From positions 1 through 11,971 of the forward strand of contig JASIGD010000233.1 in NCBI GenBank assembly GCA_030045295.1: DNA of 11,971 bases, read 5' to 3'. How positions within the stretch are numbered: position 1 is the stretch's first letter; each line of letters opens with the position of its first letter. This DNA is from Streptosporangiaceae bacterium (GTDB taxonomy: Bacteria; Actinomycetota; Actinomycetes; Streptosporangiales; Streptosporangiaceae). Under the pieces are notes generated by a model, which saw only the letters and a program-made list of their open reading frames with translations, was not told where the DNA came from and searched no databases. Below are positions 1 to 6,407 of the stretch, in pieces. Position numbers and translations under genes: made by a program.

Positions 1-598
1 TGAGTGAGTTGCGGTGCGAGATCATGACCCCTTTCGGGGTGCCGGTCGACCCCGAGGTGTACAGGAGGTAGGCCAGGTCGGTTTCGATCGCCGAGTCCGC
101 GGCCACCGGGGTGCCCGGTTCGGCCTGTACTGCCTCCCACGGCAGCACGGCCAGGCCTGCGGGCGCCGCCTCGGTTGCCGGGCCGCCCTCCTGCCCCCAC
201 AGCGGGCCCACCACGATCACGCTGCGAAGCTGGGGGACGCTGCTGGCCAGGGCGGCCGCGGCCGACGCCCGGGCCGGGTCGGCCAGGACCACCGCGATGC
301 CGCTGTCGCGCATGATTCCCGACAGCCGCCCGGCGGGTGAGCCCGGGTCGAGCGGGACATAGCCCGCCCCGGCCTTCAGCGCCCCGAATAGGCCCACCAC
401 CGAGGCGGCCGACTTGGGGGCCAGGACCCCCACGCGATCACCCGGCGCCACGCCCTGAGCGAGCAGGGCGCGGGCTACCTGGTTACTCAGCTTGTCCAGT
501 TCGGCGTAGGTCAGGGACAGTCCTCCCGCTGCCACCGCGGGCCGGTCCGGCCGTCGCGCTGCGCTGTCGGTCAACAGGTGCTGCAGCAGATATGCCAT
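1..598 (-). CDS. Adenylate-forming ligase (AMP-binding / A-domain family), 3' part cut by window edge
   Basis: The first 199 residues of an acyl- or aminoacyl-activating enzyme are visible; it would use ATP to make an acyl-adenylate and pass it to CoA or a carrier protein. Family core motifs appear in order: LTYAEL (residues 29-34, A1-like), LKAGAGYVPLDP (74-85, A2-like) and the P-loop-like YTSGSTGTPKGV (180-191, A3). The frame runs off base 1, so the specificity pocket and the C-terminal lid are not visible; family members usually have about 500 residues. The ATG at 598 follows a very strong Shine-Dalgarno (GGGGGGAAGG) and gives a typical N-terminus. The gene lies 38 bases after the acyl-CoA-dehydrogenase-like gene on the same strand, so the two are probably co-transcribed. 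It resembles stand-alone A-domains such as prolyl-AMP ligases and the acyl-CoA ligases of exopolysaccharide loci. The family is certain; the substrate is unknown. Confidence 0.93.
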   Translation of the reverse strand, partial: MAYLLQHLLTDSAARRPDRPAVAAGGLSLTYAELDKLSNQVARALLAQGVAPGDRVGVLAPKSAASVVGLFGALKAGAGYVPLDPGSPAGRLSGIMRDSGIAVVLADPARASAAAALASSVPQLRSVIVVGPLWGQEGGPATEAAPAGLAVLPWEAVQAEPGTPVAADSAIETDLAYLLYTSGSTGTPKGVMISHRNSL

Positions 599-636
599 GC
601 CTTCCCCCCTGGCCGGTCACCGGCTCCGGCGCTGGC

Positions 637-1782
637 TCACAGGCCCAGCATCCGGGACAAGATGACCCGCTGGATCTCCGAGGTTCCCGAGTAGATGGTG
701 CCTGCGACCGCGTCCCGCAGGTCGCGCTCGATCCCGGCTTCCTTCATGTAGCCGTAGGCCCCGTGGATCTGGATCGCGTCCAGGCTGGAGGCGACCCACG
801 CCTCGCTGGTGAACAGCTTGGCCGCAGCCGCCTCGGCCACGGCGGGCTTGCCCTGCTGGGCGAGCCACGCCGCCTGGTAGACAAGCAGCCGGGCGGCCTC
901 CAACCGCAGGTACATGTCGGCCACCTTGTCGGCCACGCTCTGGAACTTCCCGATGGCCTGACCGAACTGCTTTCGCGCTCGCGCGTACTCCACGCACGTC
1001 TCAAGCTGGCGCTGCATGGCGCCCAGGGCGCTGGCCAGGATGCAGCTCCGTTCCCACCCCATCGATGAGTTGAAGATGGCCATCCCCGCTCCCTCTGGAC
1101 CCAGCCGTTTCTCGGCCGGGACGAGGCAGTCGGCCAGCACGACCTCGCCCATCGGCGAGGTCCGCAGGCCCATCTTGTCCAGGTCCCGGCTCACGGTGAA
1201 CCCGGGCGTGCCCTTGTCGACCAGGAACGCGGAGATGCCGGCCGGCTTGGGCCGGCCTGGGTCGGCGGCGAAGACCAGCAGCACGTCGGCGACCGGGGCG
1301 TTGGTGATGTACAGCTTGGTCCCGTTGAGAAGGTAGTGCTCCCCGTGGCGCTCGGCGCGGGTTCGCATGCTGAACGCGTCGGAGCCGGAATCGGGCTCGG
1401 TCATCGCGTGGACGCCGATGAGGTCCCCGGACACCAGTCCGGGCAGGTAGGCCTGTTGCTGTGCTGGCGTGCCGAACTTGACCAGCGGCAGCTCGATGCT
1501 CCACATCTGCGCGTTGAGCGAGAATATGAGCCCGTTGTCGTGGCAGCCGTAGCCCAGGGCCTCCATGATCAGGACCGTCGTCAGGATGTCGCTGCCGCCG
1601 CCGCCCAGCTCGGCGGGGACCGGCAGGCCCTGGATCCCGAACCGAGCGCAGGCCTGCCAGGCCTCCAGGGGGAACTCCCCTGCCTCCTCTCGTTTCGCCA
1701 GGTCCTGGTTGAGCTTGGCGCGGGCGAAGGCGGCCGCGGCCTCCTTCAGTTCACGCTGCTCGGCGCTCAGCGAGAATTCCAT
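637..1782 (-). CDS. Acyl-CoA dehydrogenase-family flavoprotein (381 aa)
   Basis: An FAD enzyme expected to introduce an alpha-beta double bond into a thioester substrate bound to CoA or a carrier protein. Seen: N-terminal helical domain, flavin-binding MTEPDSGSD (127-135) with YITNAP (158-163), the ARARKQFG segment (267-274), and a C-terminal ERDLRDAVAG...IYSGTSEIQR block (352-372). Full family length. The medium-chain-type catalytic Glu, normally just before GTS, is Ser365 here. A Glu is instead present at 244 (GWERS), the position used by isovaleryl-CoA and long-chain dehydrogenases and, from memory, by prolyl-carrier-protein oxidases. The ATG at 1782 is chosen because GAGG sits 6 bases upstream; a longer TTG start at 1794 would overlap that site. 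The gene starts a pair with the adenylating ligase 38 bases downstream. The substrate is not determined; prolyl-PCP, another acyl-ACP or a branched acyl-CoA are possible. Confidence 0.93.
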   Translation of the reverse strand: MEFSLSAEQRELKEAAAAFARAKLNQDLAKREEAGEFPLEAWQACARFGIQGLPVPAELGGGGSDILTTVLIMEALGYGCHDNGLIFSLNAQMWSIELPLVKFGTPAQQQAYLPGLVSGDLIGVHAMTEPDSGSDAFSMRTRAERHGEHYLLNGTKLYITNAPVADVLLVFAADPGRPKPAGISAFLVDKGTPGFTVSRDLDKMGLRTSPMGEVVLADCLVPAEKRLGPEGAGMAIFNSSMGWERSCILASALGAMQRQLETCVEYARARKQFGQAIGKFQSVADKVADMYLRLEAARLLVYQAAWLAQQGKPAVAEAAAAKLFTSEAWVASSLDAIQIHGAYGYMKEAGIERDLRDAVAGTIYSGTSEIQRVILSRMLGL

Positions 1783-1788
1783 CCCGTT

Positions 1789-1792
1789 CCTC
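1789..1792 (-). promoter_or_regulatory. Ribosome binding site that decides the dehydrogenase start
   Basis: GAGG on the minus strand, 6 bases before the ATG at 1782. The alternative TTG start at 1794 includes the first base of this site, so the shorter 381-residue reading is preferred. Confidence 0.6.
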
Positions 1793-1887
1793 AAATGTCA
1801 TGGCTCAGGCCGTTTGTGCGTCAGCGGGAAAATTTAGACGCGGGGACAAATGCACTATCCAGCCAGTGCGTGAACCGCGCCTGCTGG

Positions 1888-1901
1888 TCCCGCAAGCGGG
1901 A
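1888..1901. repeat. Short palindrome TCCCGC-AA-GCGGGA
   Basis: Perfect 6-base inverted repeat with a 2-base centre, about 105 bases upstream of the dehydrogenase start. Size and place suit an operator for a dimeric regulator, but in GC-rich DNA it may be chance. The same half-sites, more widely spaced, occur at 8642-8662. Confidence 0.35.
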
Positions 1902-1939
1902 ACTTCGGTACTTACGACACCTAGTAGTTTAGGTTGAGA

Positions 1940-1957
1940 CGCGGCTGGATAGCCGCG
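1940..1957. repeat. Hairpin, 7-base stem with 4-base loop
   Basis: CGCGGCT, loop GGAT, then AGCCGCG: a perfect 7-base stem. It lies about 220 bases past the deacetylase stop and 160 bases before the dehydrogenase start. There is no T tract on either strand, so a terminator role is only possible, as actinobacterial terminators sometimes lack one. Confidence 0.35.
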
Positions 1958-1985
1958 AGTTTACTCAACTCAGGGTCTTCGGCCG

Positions 1986-1991
1986 ATCATA
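1986..1991 (-). promoter_or_regulatory. Possible -10 element (TATGAT) for the dehydrogenase/ligase pair
   Basis: TATGAT on the minus strand matches the TATAAT consensus at five of six bases. It sits in the loop of an inverted repeat (GGCCG...CGGCC, 1981-1997), a layout that would suit repression. No good -35 is found 16-19 bases upstream, and the implied leader is about 200 bases, so this is weak. Confidence 0.2.
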
Positions 1992-2148
1992 ACGGCCAAA
2001 TCGGGATTCGTCGCTCATTCCCGCCGATTCACGACAAGGCGCAAACGACTAAGTTCGCGGGTTTACCGGACAAACTGGTATATTCTGGGACTCGCGCGCC
2101 GGGCAGCGCAACAGACTCATACAGTTTTCTGACCGGCTTTCAGCTGAT

Positions 2149-2164
2149 AATTCGTGCTCGAATT
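2149..2164. repeat. Small AT-rich hairpin just after the deacetylase stop
   Basis: AATTCG, loop TGCT, CGAATT: a perfect 6-base stem starting about 15 bases beyond the stop at 2179. It is weak thermodynamically and lacks a T tract on the minus strand. It may mark the 3' end of the glycan operon. Confidence 0.25.
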
Positions 2165-2178
2165 GACAGCGAGGCTGG

Positions 2179-3003
2179 TCAGTACCATTCTTCCCAGTCG
2201 TCGTAAGCGCCGGCCAGCGCCGCGCGGAACAGCATCGGCCGGTCGATCCTGGTGATGAACGTACGGGCGATAGTTCCCTCGGGACGGGAGTTGACGCATT
2301 GCGCGTAGACCGCCGTGTAGCCGACCTCGGCCGCAGCCTGCGCCGCCGCGGGATCCCAGTTACCTGACTGGCCCAGAGGGATGGCGAACTCGCTGGTCTC
2401 GACGCCCAGCACCCGGCGCAGCCGTTCCCGGGAGACCTCGAGTTCTCGGCGTGCGTCGGCGGGCTCGAGCCGGGCGAAGTCTGGGTGGGTGACAGAGTGG
2501 CTGGCCAGGGTCATCCCGCCGTCCTGCAGCGCGCTCACTCCCTGCCAGTCGAGCACGACCTGCCGCCAGTCGTCCGGGATGTGCCCGTCGGCCCACCCGG
2601 TGACCACGAACGCCGTGGCGGGAACGCCATGATGACGCAGTACGGGCAGCGCGTTGGCCAGGACGCTGGCCATCCCGTCGTCGAAGGTCAGCGCCAGCTG
2701 GGGCTTGTCCGGCTCGGCGATCACCTCGGCTGGCGTGGCGAAGCTCCAGCCGTCGTCCACGGCGATCTGCAGATGACGTTCGAAGTCACGCGGCCGCACG
2801 TCGTTGACGCCGCACGTCGGCGTCCCGATCGAGTGATAGGTCAGGATCCGGCCGCGCCGCACCGGGCTGGGCCGGCCCGCGGCACGCTGCGACGCGGCCA
2901 GAGCCCAGCGCTCGGCGCAGAGCCTGCCCCAGACGGCACCTTTGTAGGCGACGCGACGCGGGTGGTAAACACCCAGCCTTCGGCGAACCGACTGCAGGCT
3001 CAT
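2179..3003 (-). CDS. NodB-type polysaccharide deacetylase (carbohydrate esterase 4), 274 aa
   Basis: Predicted metal-dependent deacetylase acting on N- or O-acetyl groups of a glycan. Seen: ILTYHSIG (53-60), metal-site motif 1 TFDDG (106-110, Asp108/Asp109), motif 2 SHSVTHPD (168-175, His169 and His173), and a motif-3 equivalent FAIPLG (206-211). Classical NodB proteins have RxPxG there; the Arg is absent, and the segment looks more like the FAYPxG version seen in the PgaB/IcaB branch. There is no signal peptide or membrane segment: the first 50 residues are basic and polar. It may therefore act in the cytoplasm on lipid-linked or nucleotide sugars. The ATG at 3003 has a purine-rich upstream stretch (AGGAAAGGCAAGGG). 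It is 72 bases after the aminotransferase stop and is probably the last gene of the operon. The family is sure, the substrate is not. Confidence 0.92.
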   Translation of the reverse strand: MSLQSVRRRLGVYHPRRVAYKGAVWGRLCAERWALAASQRAAGRPSPVRRGRILTYHSIGTPTCGVNDVRPRDFERHLQIAVDDGWSFATPAEVIAEPDKPQLALTFDDGMASVLANALPVLRHHGVPATAFVVTGWADGHIPDDWRQVVLDWQGVSALQDGGMTLASHSVTHPDFARLEPADARRELEVSRERLRRVLGVETSEFAIPLGQSGNWDPAAAQAAAEVGYTAVYAQCVNSRPEGTIARTFITRIDRPMLFRAALAGAYDDWEEWY

Positions 3004-3075
3004 GGCCCTTGCCTTTCCTGGTCCCTTGCCTCTACGTCAATGATCACAGGCTCCTCAGCTGCACCGCCGCCCGGT

Positions 3076-4248
3076 TCACCCGGCTGCCGAGGTCGTCGGC
3101 TCCCGGTCCGCCGGGAAGGGCAGGCCCGCGGCGTCGAACATCGCGGAAATCACCTGGTCCTGCTCGTCCCGCGCGAGCTGATGGAACAGCGGGAGAATGA
3201 CGCTGCAGGAGGACAGCCGCTCGGTCACCGGGAGATCGGCGACGCCACGGTAGCCCGCGTAGGCGGGTTCCAGGTGCGCGGCCATGATTCCCCGGCGAGC
3301 GGAGATTCCCGCGCTGGCCAGTCGCTGCAGCAGGTCGTTCCTGGTCACGGGGAACTCTCGAGGCAGCGCGACCCAGAACGACTGGAAGTTCGTGGTGCCA
3401 TACTCCGGATCGGCGATCATCCGCAGGCCGGGGATCTGGCCGAGTAGCCGCTGGTACCGCTGCGCCAGCTGCCGGCGCCTGGCGATGATGTCACCGAGGC
3501 GGCGAAGCTGCACGAGACCGATCGCCGCCTGCACGTCGGTCATCCGGTAGTTGTAACCGACCTCCATATAACGCTCGATCACCGGCTGGCGTTCGGCATG
3601 CCGGGCGGCCGCGCTGACGTTCATACCATGCTCGCGCAGGCGGCGCAGCCTAGCGGCCAGGTCCGGGTCGGGAGTGATGATCATGCCCCCCTCGCCGGTG
3701 GTGAGCAGCTTGCGGGGGTGGAAGGAGAACGCCGCGAGGCCGGCTCCCGCGCCGGCCGGCCGGCCGCGGTAGGTCGCCCCGGCCGCGCAGGCGGCGTCCT
3801 CCACCACTGTGATGCCACGCGGATCGCACAGCGCACGCATCGCGTCGAGGTCCGCCGGGACGCCGGCCTGGTCGACCAGGATCACCGCCCGCGTCCGCTC
3901 GGTCAGCAGCGGCTCCACCGTGGCCGGGGTGAGGTTCAGCGTCGCCGGATCCACGTCGGCGAATACCGCCTCGGCGCCGACGTAGCGTGCTGCGTTCGCG
4001 GTGGCGATGAACGACAGCGACGGAACGACGACCTCGTCCCCGGCGCCGACGCCCGCCGCGATCATCGCCAGGTGCAGGCCTGCCGTGCAGGAGGAAACCG
4101 CCACGGCGTGCCCGGCGCCCGTCGCCTCGGCGAACGCGGCCTCGAACTCCGCGACCCGCGGACCCTGCGCAACCCAGCCGGACGTGATGGCCTCGGCTGC
4201 CGCTGCTGCTTCCTCGGCGCCGAGCACCGGGCGGATGACCGGGATCAT
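3076..4248 (-). CDS. DegT/DnrJ/EryC1/StrS-family sugar aminotransferase (390 aa)
   Basis: A PLP enzyme expected to convert a keto-nucleotide sugar to an amino sugar, using glutamate or glutamine as donor. Seen: N-terminal ITSGWVAQGP (21-30), the phosphate-site region SSCTAGLHLA (52-61), VVEDAACAAGA (148-158) with Asp151 to hold the PLP ring nitrogen, FSFHPRKLLTTGEGGM (174-189) with the predicted Schiff-base Lys180, and YNYRMTD (232-238). Full family length. The open frame extends upstream to 4935, but the start at 4248 gives the family N-terminus MIPVIRP. Its ATG overlaps the epimerase TGA by four bases (ATGA), which implies translational coupling. It belongs to the SFHPRK subtype, unlike the SFYPGKN-type enzyme at 10652-11758, so the two probably act on different sugars. 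The upstream epimerase/dehydratase may supply its keto-sugar. Confidence 0.95.
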   Translation of the reverse strand: MIPVIRPVLGAEEAAAAAEAITSGWVAQGPRVAEFEAAFAEATGAGHAVAVSSCTAGLHLAMIAAGVGAGDEVVVPSLSFIATANAARYVGAEAVFADVDPATLNLTPATVEPLLTERTRAVILVDQAGVPADLDAMRALCDPRGITVVEDAACAAGATYRGRPAGAGAGLAAFSFHPRKLLTTGEGGMIITPDPDLAARLRRLREHGMNVSAAARHAERQPVIERYMEVGYNYRMTDVQAAIGLVQLRRLGDIIARRRQLAQRYQRLLGQIPGLRMIADPEYGTTNFQSFWVALPREFPVTRNDLLQRLASAGISARRGIMAAHLEPAYAGYRGVADLPVTERLSSCSVILPLFHQLARDEQDQVISAMFDAAGLPFPADREPTTSAAG

Positions 4249-5198
4249 CGCTGGCCCCGCCACCAGGCCACGAGGCAGGACAGTCCCTCGTCCAGCCCGA
4301 TCTCGGTCTTCCAGCCGAGCCGGCGTGCCGCGGCGGAGGTGTCCGCCAGCCGCCGCGTGACACCGTTGACACCCCGCGGCGGGCCGAATTCCAGGCCCAG
4401 GTCGCTGCCCATGGCCCGCTGCAGCGCCCCGGCCAGCTCGATGAGGCTGGTCTCGGTACCGCTGGCGATGTTGAACACCTCGTCGGTGGCGTCGCTGGTC
4501 GCGGCCAGCAGGTTCGCCCGGGCGATGTCCTCGGTATAGACGAAGTCCATCGTCTGCAAGCCGTCGCCGAGGATGAGCGGCGGCTGGCCCGCCTCGATCC
4601 GCTCCATCCACCGGACCAGGACCTCGGTGTAGCGGCCATGAATGTCCATCCGTGGCCCGTAGACGTTGAAGTAGCGCAGCGCCACGTAATCCAGGCCCCG
4701 CGTCGCGTGGAAGCTGCGCAGCAGCCCCTCGTTGAACGTCTTGGCGGCGCCGTAGAGCGTGTCGTTGCCGTACGGATGCTGGCGTTCGGTGGTCGGGAAA
4801 TGGTCGGCCAGCCCGTACACGGACGCGGAGGATGCGGCGACGACCTTTCGAACGCCCGCATCGGCAGCGGCTTCGACGACCTCGTAGGTGCCGTCGACCA
4901 GGACCTCGAGGGCCAGCCTCGGCTCGGACGCGCATTGCGTGATGCGGATGGCTGCCTGGTGAAACACGACGTCGATCCCGCTCATCAGCTGCCGCACCAG
5001 GCCGGTGTCGCGGATGTCGCCCTCCTCCAGGCGCACCCGGCCGGATGTCAGCGCCTGGGCCAGGTTCGCCCGGCGACCGCGGACGAGGTTGTCCAGCACG
5101 ATGATCTCATCGGCACCCGCCGCGACGAGCTGATCGACGATCGTCGAGCCGATCGTGCCTGCTCCTCCAGTGACCAGGTAGCGCTCTCCTGCTATCAC
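4245..5198 (-). CDS. NAD-dependent nucleotide-sugar epimerase/dehydratase (extended SDR), 317 aa
   Basis: An extended short-chain dehydrogenase/reductase acting on a UDP- or dTDP-linked sugar, most like the GalE/4-epimerase group. Seen: Rossmann motif TGGAGTIG (10-17), acidic Asp36 after strand 2 (IIVLDN) as expected for NAD, HQAAIR (80-85), SSASVYG (123-129), and the catalytic pair Tyr149/Lys153 (YGAAK). ALRYFNVYGP (173-182) and DFVYTEDIA (218-226) are further family blocks. Length is typical. The start is GTG at 5198, with AGAAGGG about 6 bases upstream and MIAGERYLVTGGAG as a normal N-terminus. It follows the glycosyltransferase by 39 bases and overlaps the aminotransferase start by four bases. 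It could be a 4-epimerase, or a dehydratase-like enzyme supplying a keto-sugar to that aminotransferase; sequence does not separate these. Confidence 0.94.
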   Translation of the reverse strand: MIAGERYLVTGGAGTIGSTIVDQLVAAGADEIIVLDNLVRGRRANLAQALTSGRVRLEEGDIRDTGLVRQLMSGIDVVFHQAAIRITQCASEPRLALEVLVDGTYEVVEAAADAGVRKVVAASSASVYGLADHFPTTERQHPYGNDTLYGAAKTFNEGLLRSFHATRGLDYVALRYFNVYGPRMDIHGRYTEVLVRWMERIEAGQPPLILGDGLQTMDFVYTEDIARANLLAATSDATDEVFNIASGTETSLIELAGALQRAMGSDLGLEFGPPRGVNGVTRRLADTSAAARRLGWKTEIGLDEGLSCLVAWWRGQR

Positions 5199-5237
5199 GG
5201 TGTCCCTTCTTGGTTCATCTCGTAACTGTTCGTCGGG

Positions 5238-6278
5238 TCAGATACCGCGCCGCAGCTTGCGGTGCCACCGCCACCGGTCCTTCACATGACGCACGACAGC
5301 GGACCAGATGAGCGGCTGGAGGTAGGGCATGACACGGTACCCGATCCGCCGCCGCAGCTGCAGGCCACGGAAGACGCCGAGCCGGGCGGCGCCCGGCCAG
5401 CAATCGAACGCGAACGCGACCAGCCCATCGACCGGCACCCGGTTTGTGCGGCCGCGGTCGTAGGCGCGGGTGGCGTTCCACAGAGCCTCCCTGGCCAGCC
5501 GCTTGTGCACGGCGGCGGAGAGTTCGGCCGCATTGGGCAGCGTATCGCCGCATTGTCGGAGGACGCCTTCGAAGGCAGCCCGCATCTGGCTCAGGCTGAC
5601 CAGCGGGTTGCCGAGCTCCAGCGACATGTTCTGGTCGTGCCTGCGGTAGAAGGCCTGATCTGCGCGGATGAAGGCCACGTCGGAGCACGCCGCCAGCCGC
5701 ATCCACATCTCGGCATCGGACGTGTGGTGAAGGTCCGGGTTGTAGCCGCCGACCTGATGCTGGACGGACGTCCGGACCACGACCTCGGGCGAGAAAGTAC
5801 AGGCCGTCGCCTCGCGGAATCGTCGCTCGAGCCACCAGTGACCTGGCCAGATGGCCTGTCCCCGGGACTCCGTCCGGGCGGGCCGCGGCGGCTCACTGCC
5901 GCGGAATTCCACTACGTTGCCGTAGACGAAGCCCACCTCGGGGTGAGCGTCCATGAGGTCGGCGGCCCGGCGCAGGGCGCCTGGCGCCAGCCGGTCGTCC
6001 GCGGATATCAGGACGCAGTAGTCACCGTCGGCCCAATCGAGGACGCCTTCGTTGAAGGTGGCTATGTGGCCCCGGTTCGCCTCGTGTACTCGCACCTCGA
6101 TCCGGTCGTCCGGGGCAGCCAGTTTCTCGGCGATGTCCGCGCTGTCGTCCGTGGAGGCGTCATCGATGATCAGGACCCGGACATCGATGCCGGGCTGGTC
6201 GTCGAGAGCGCCGGCCACGCAGTCGCCGAGGAACTTGCCGTAGTTGTAACAGGGGATGACGACGTCGACCCGGCTCAT
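5238..6278 (-). CDS. Family 2 glycosyltransferase, downstream paralogue (346 aa)
   Basis: A GT-A fold inverting sugar transferase, cytoplasmic or membrane-associated, with no predicted membrane helix. Seen: VDVVIPCYNYGKFL (4-17), LIIDDASTDD (36-45, nucleotide-binding Asp39/Asp40), NRGHIATFNEG (68-78), the DXD-like ISADD (91-95) for metal and nucleotide sugar, and the acceptor-side block HTSDAEMWMRL (185-195) with a probable base at Asp188 or Glu190. YRRHDQNMS (211-219) is a usual GT2 tail motif. The C-terminal 130 residues are basic, with no known domain recognised. It is a paralogue of the glycosyltransferase at 6408-7445: by eye 103 of the first 120 residues match, then identity drops to roughly half. 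Its ATG overlaps the stop of the 33-codon oxidoreductase remnant by four bases (ATGA), and GGGAAGCGGG lies just upstream. The sugar transferred is unknown. Confidence 0.94.
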   Translation of the reverse strand: MSRVDVVIPCYNYGKFLGDCVAGALDDQPGIDVRVLIIDDASTDDSADIAEKLAAPDDRIEVRVHEANRGHIATFNEGVLDWADGDYCVLISADDRLAPGALRRAADLMDAHPEVGFVYGNVVEFRGSEPPRPARTESRGQAIWPGHWWLERRFREATACTFSPEVVVRTSVQHQVGGYNPDLHHTSDAEMWMRLAACSDVAFIRADQAFYRRHDQNMSLELGNPLVSLSQMRAAFEGVLRQCGDTLPNAAELSAAVHKRLAREALWNATRAYDRGRTNRVPVDGLVAFAFDCWPGAARLGVFRGLQLRRRIGYRVMPYLQPLIWSAVVRHVKDRWRWHRKLRRGI

Positions 6279-6376
6279 GTCCCGCTTCCCTGGCCAGCTA
6301 GCGCGCCGACCTGCGACGCGACCCAGGCGCCCGCCGCCGCGATGCCAGTCGGGCTGACGTCGTGCTCAGAAATCAT
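6275..6376 (-). pseudogene. Remnant of a second Gfo/Idh/MocA oxidoreductase gene (33 codons, internally deleted)
   Basis: The sequence between the two glycosyltransferases carries a copy of the start of the oxidoreductase gene at 8554. It encodes MISEHDVSPTGIAAAGA against MISERDVSPIGIAVVGA in the intact gene. About 50 coding bases align with four differences, all transitions; a further 16 upstream bases, including the GGAGTG ribosome-binding site, align with two differences. After codon 16 or 17 the match stops, and the frame continues with unrelated sequence to a TGA overlapping the next glycosyltransferase's ATG by four bases. The intact oxidoreductase overlaps its own glycosyltransferase in the same way (GTGA). 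The simplest reading is duplication of an oxidoreductase-glycosyltransferase unit followed by deletion of nearly all of one oxidoreductase. The remnant may still be translated and couple translation to the next gene. It has no Rossmann fold left, so no enzyme activity is expected. Confidence 0.75.
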
Positions 6377-6407
6377 GACACTCCAGCATCTCTATGTCCG
6401 TCCGGGC

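Larger units (their letters stand above)
1783..2178. other. Non-coding gap of about 400 bases with lower GC
   Basis: This lies between the deacetylase stop and the dehydrogenase start, both minus strand. It is clearly richer in A and T than the flanking genes, with stretches such as GGTATATTCT and GATAATTCG. No open frame here has convincing codon use; a 90-codon plus-strand frame from 1934 has no family-like motif and overlaps the deacetylase end. The gap probably holds the 3' end of the glycan operon and the promoter of the ligase/dehydrogenase pair. Visible structures are hairpins at 1940-1957 and 2149-2164, a palindrome at 1888-1901, and a possible minus-strand -10 at 1986-1991. None has a run of T that would mark a classical terminator. 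Confidence 0.6.

Noticed and set aside
337..1068. Plus-strand open frame of 243 codons
   Set aside because: It lies opposite the ligase and dehydrogenase, and its proline/arginine-rich translation has no recognisable domain.
1934..2206. Plus-strand 90-codon frame in the intergenic gap
   Set aside because: There is no ribosome-binding site of note, no motif, and it overlaps the deacetylase end. It is most likely a chance frame in lower-GC DNA.
4249..4935. Upstream extension of the first aminotransferase frame
   Set aside because: The extension overlaps the epimerase in another frame and has biased shadow-like composition. The ATG at 4248 gives the proper family N-terminus and a 4-base overlap.
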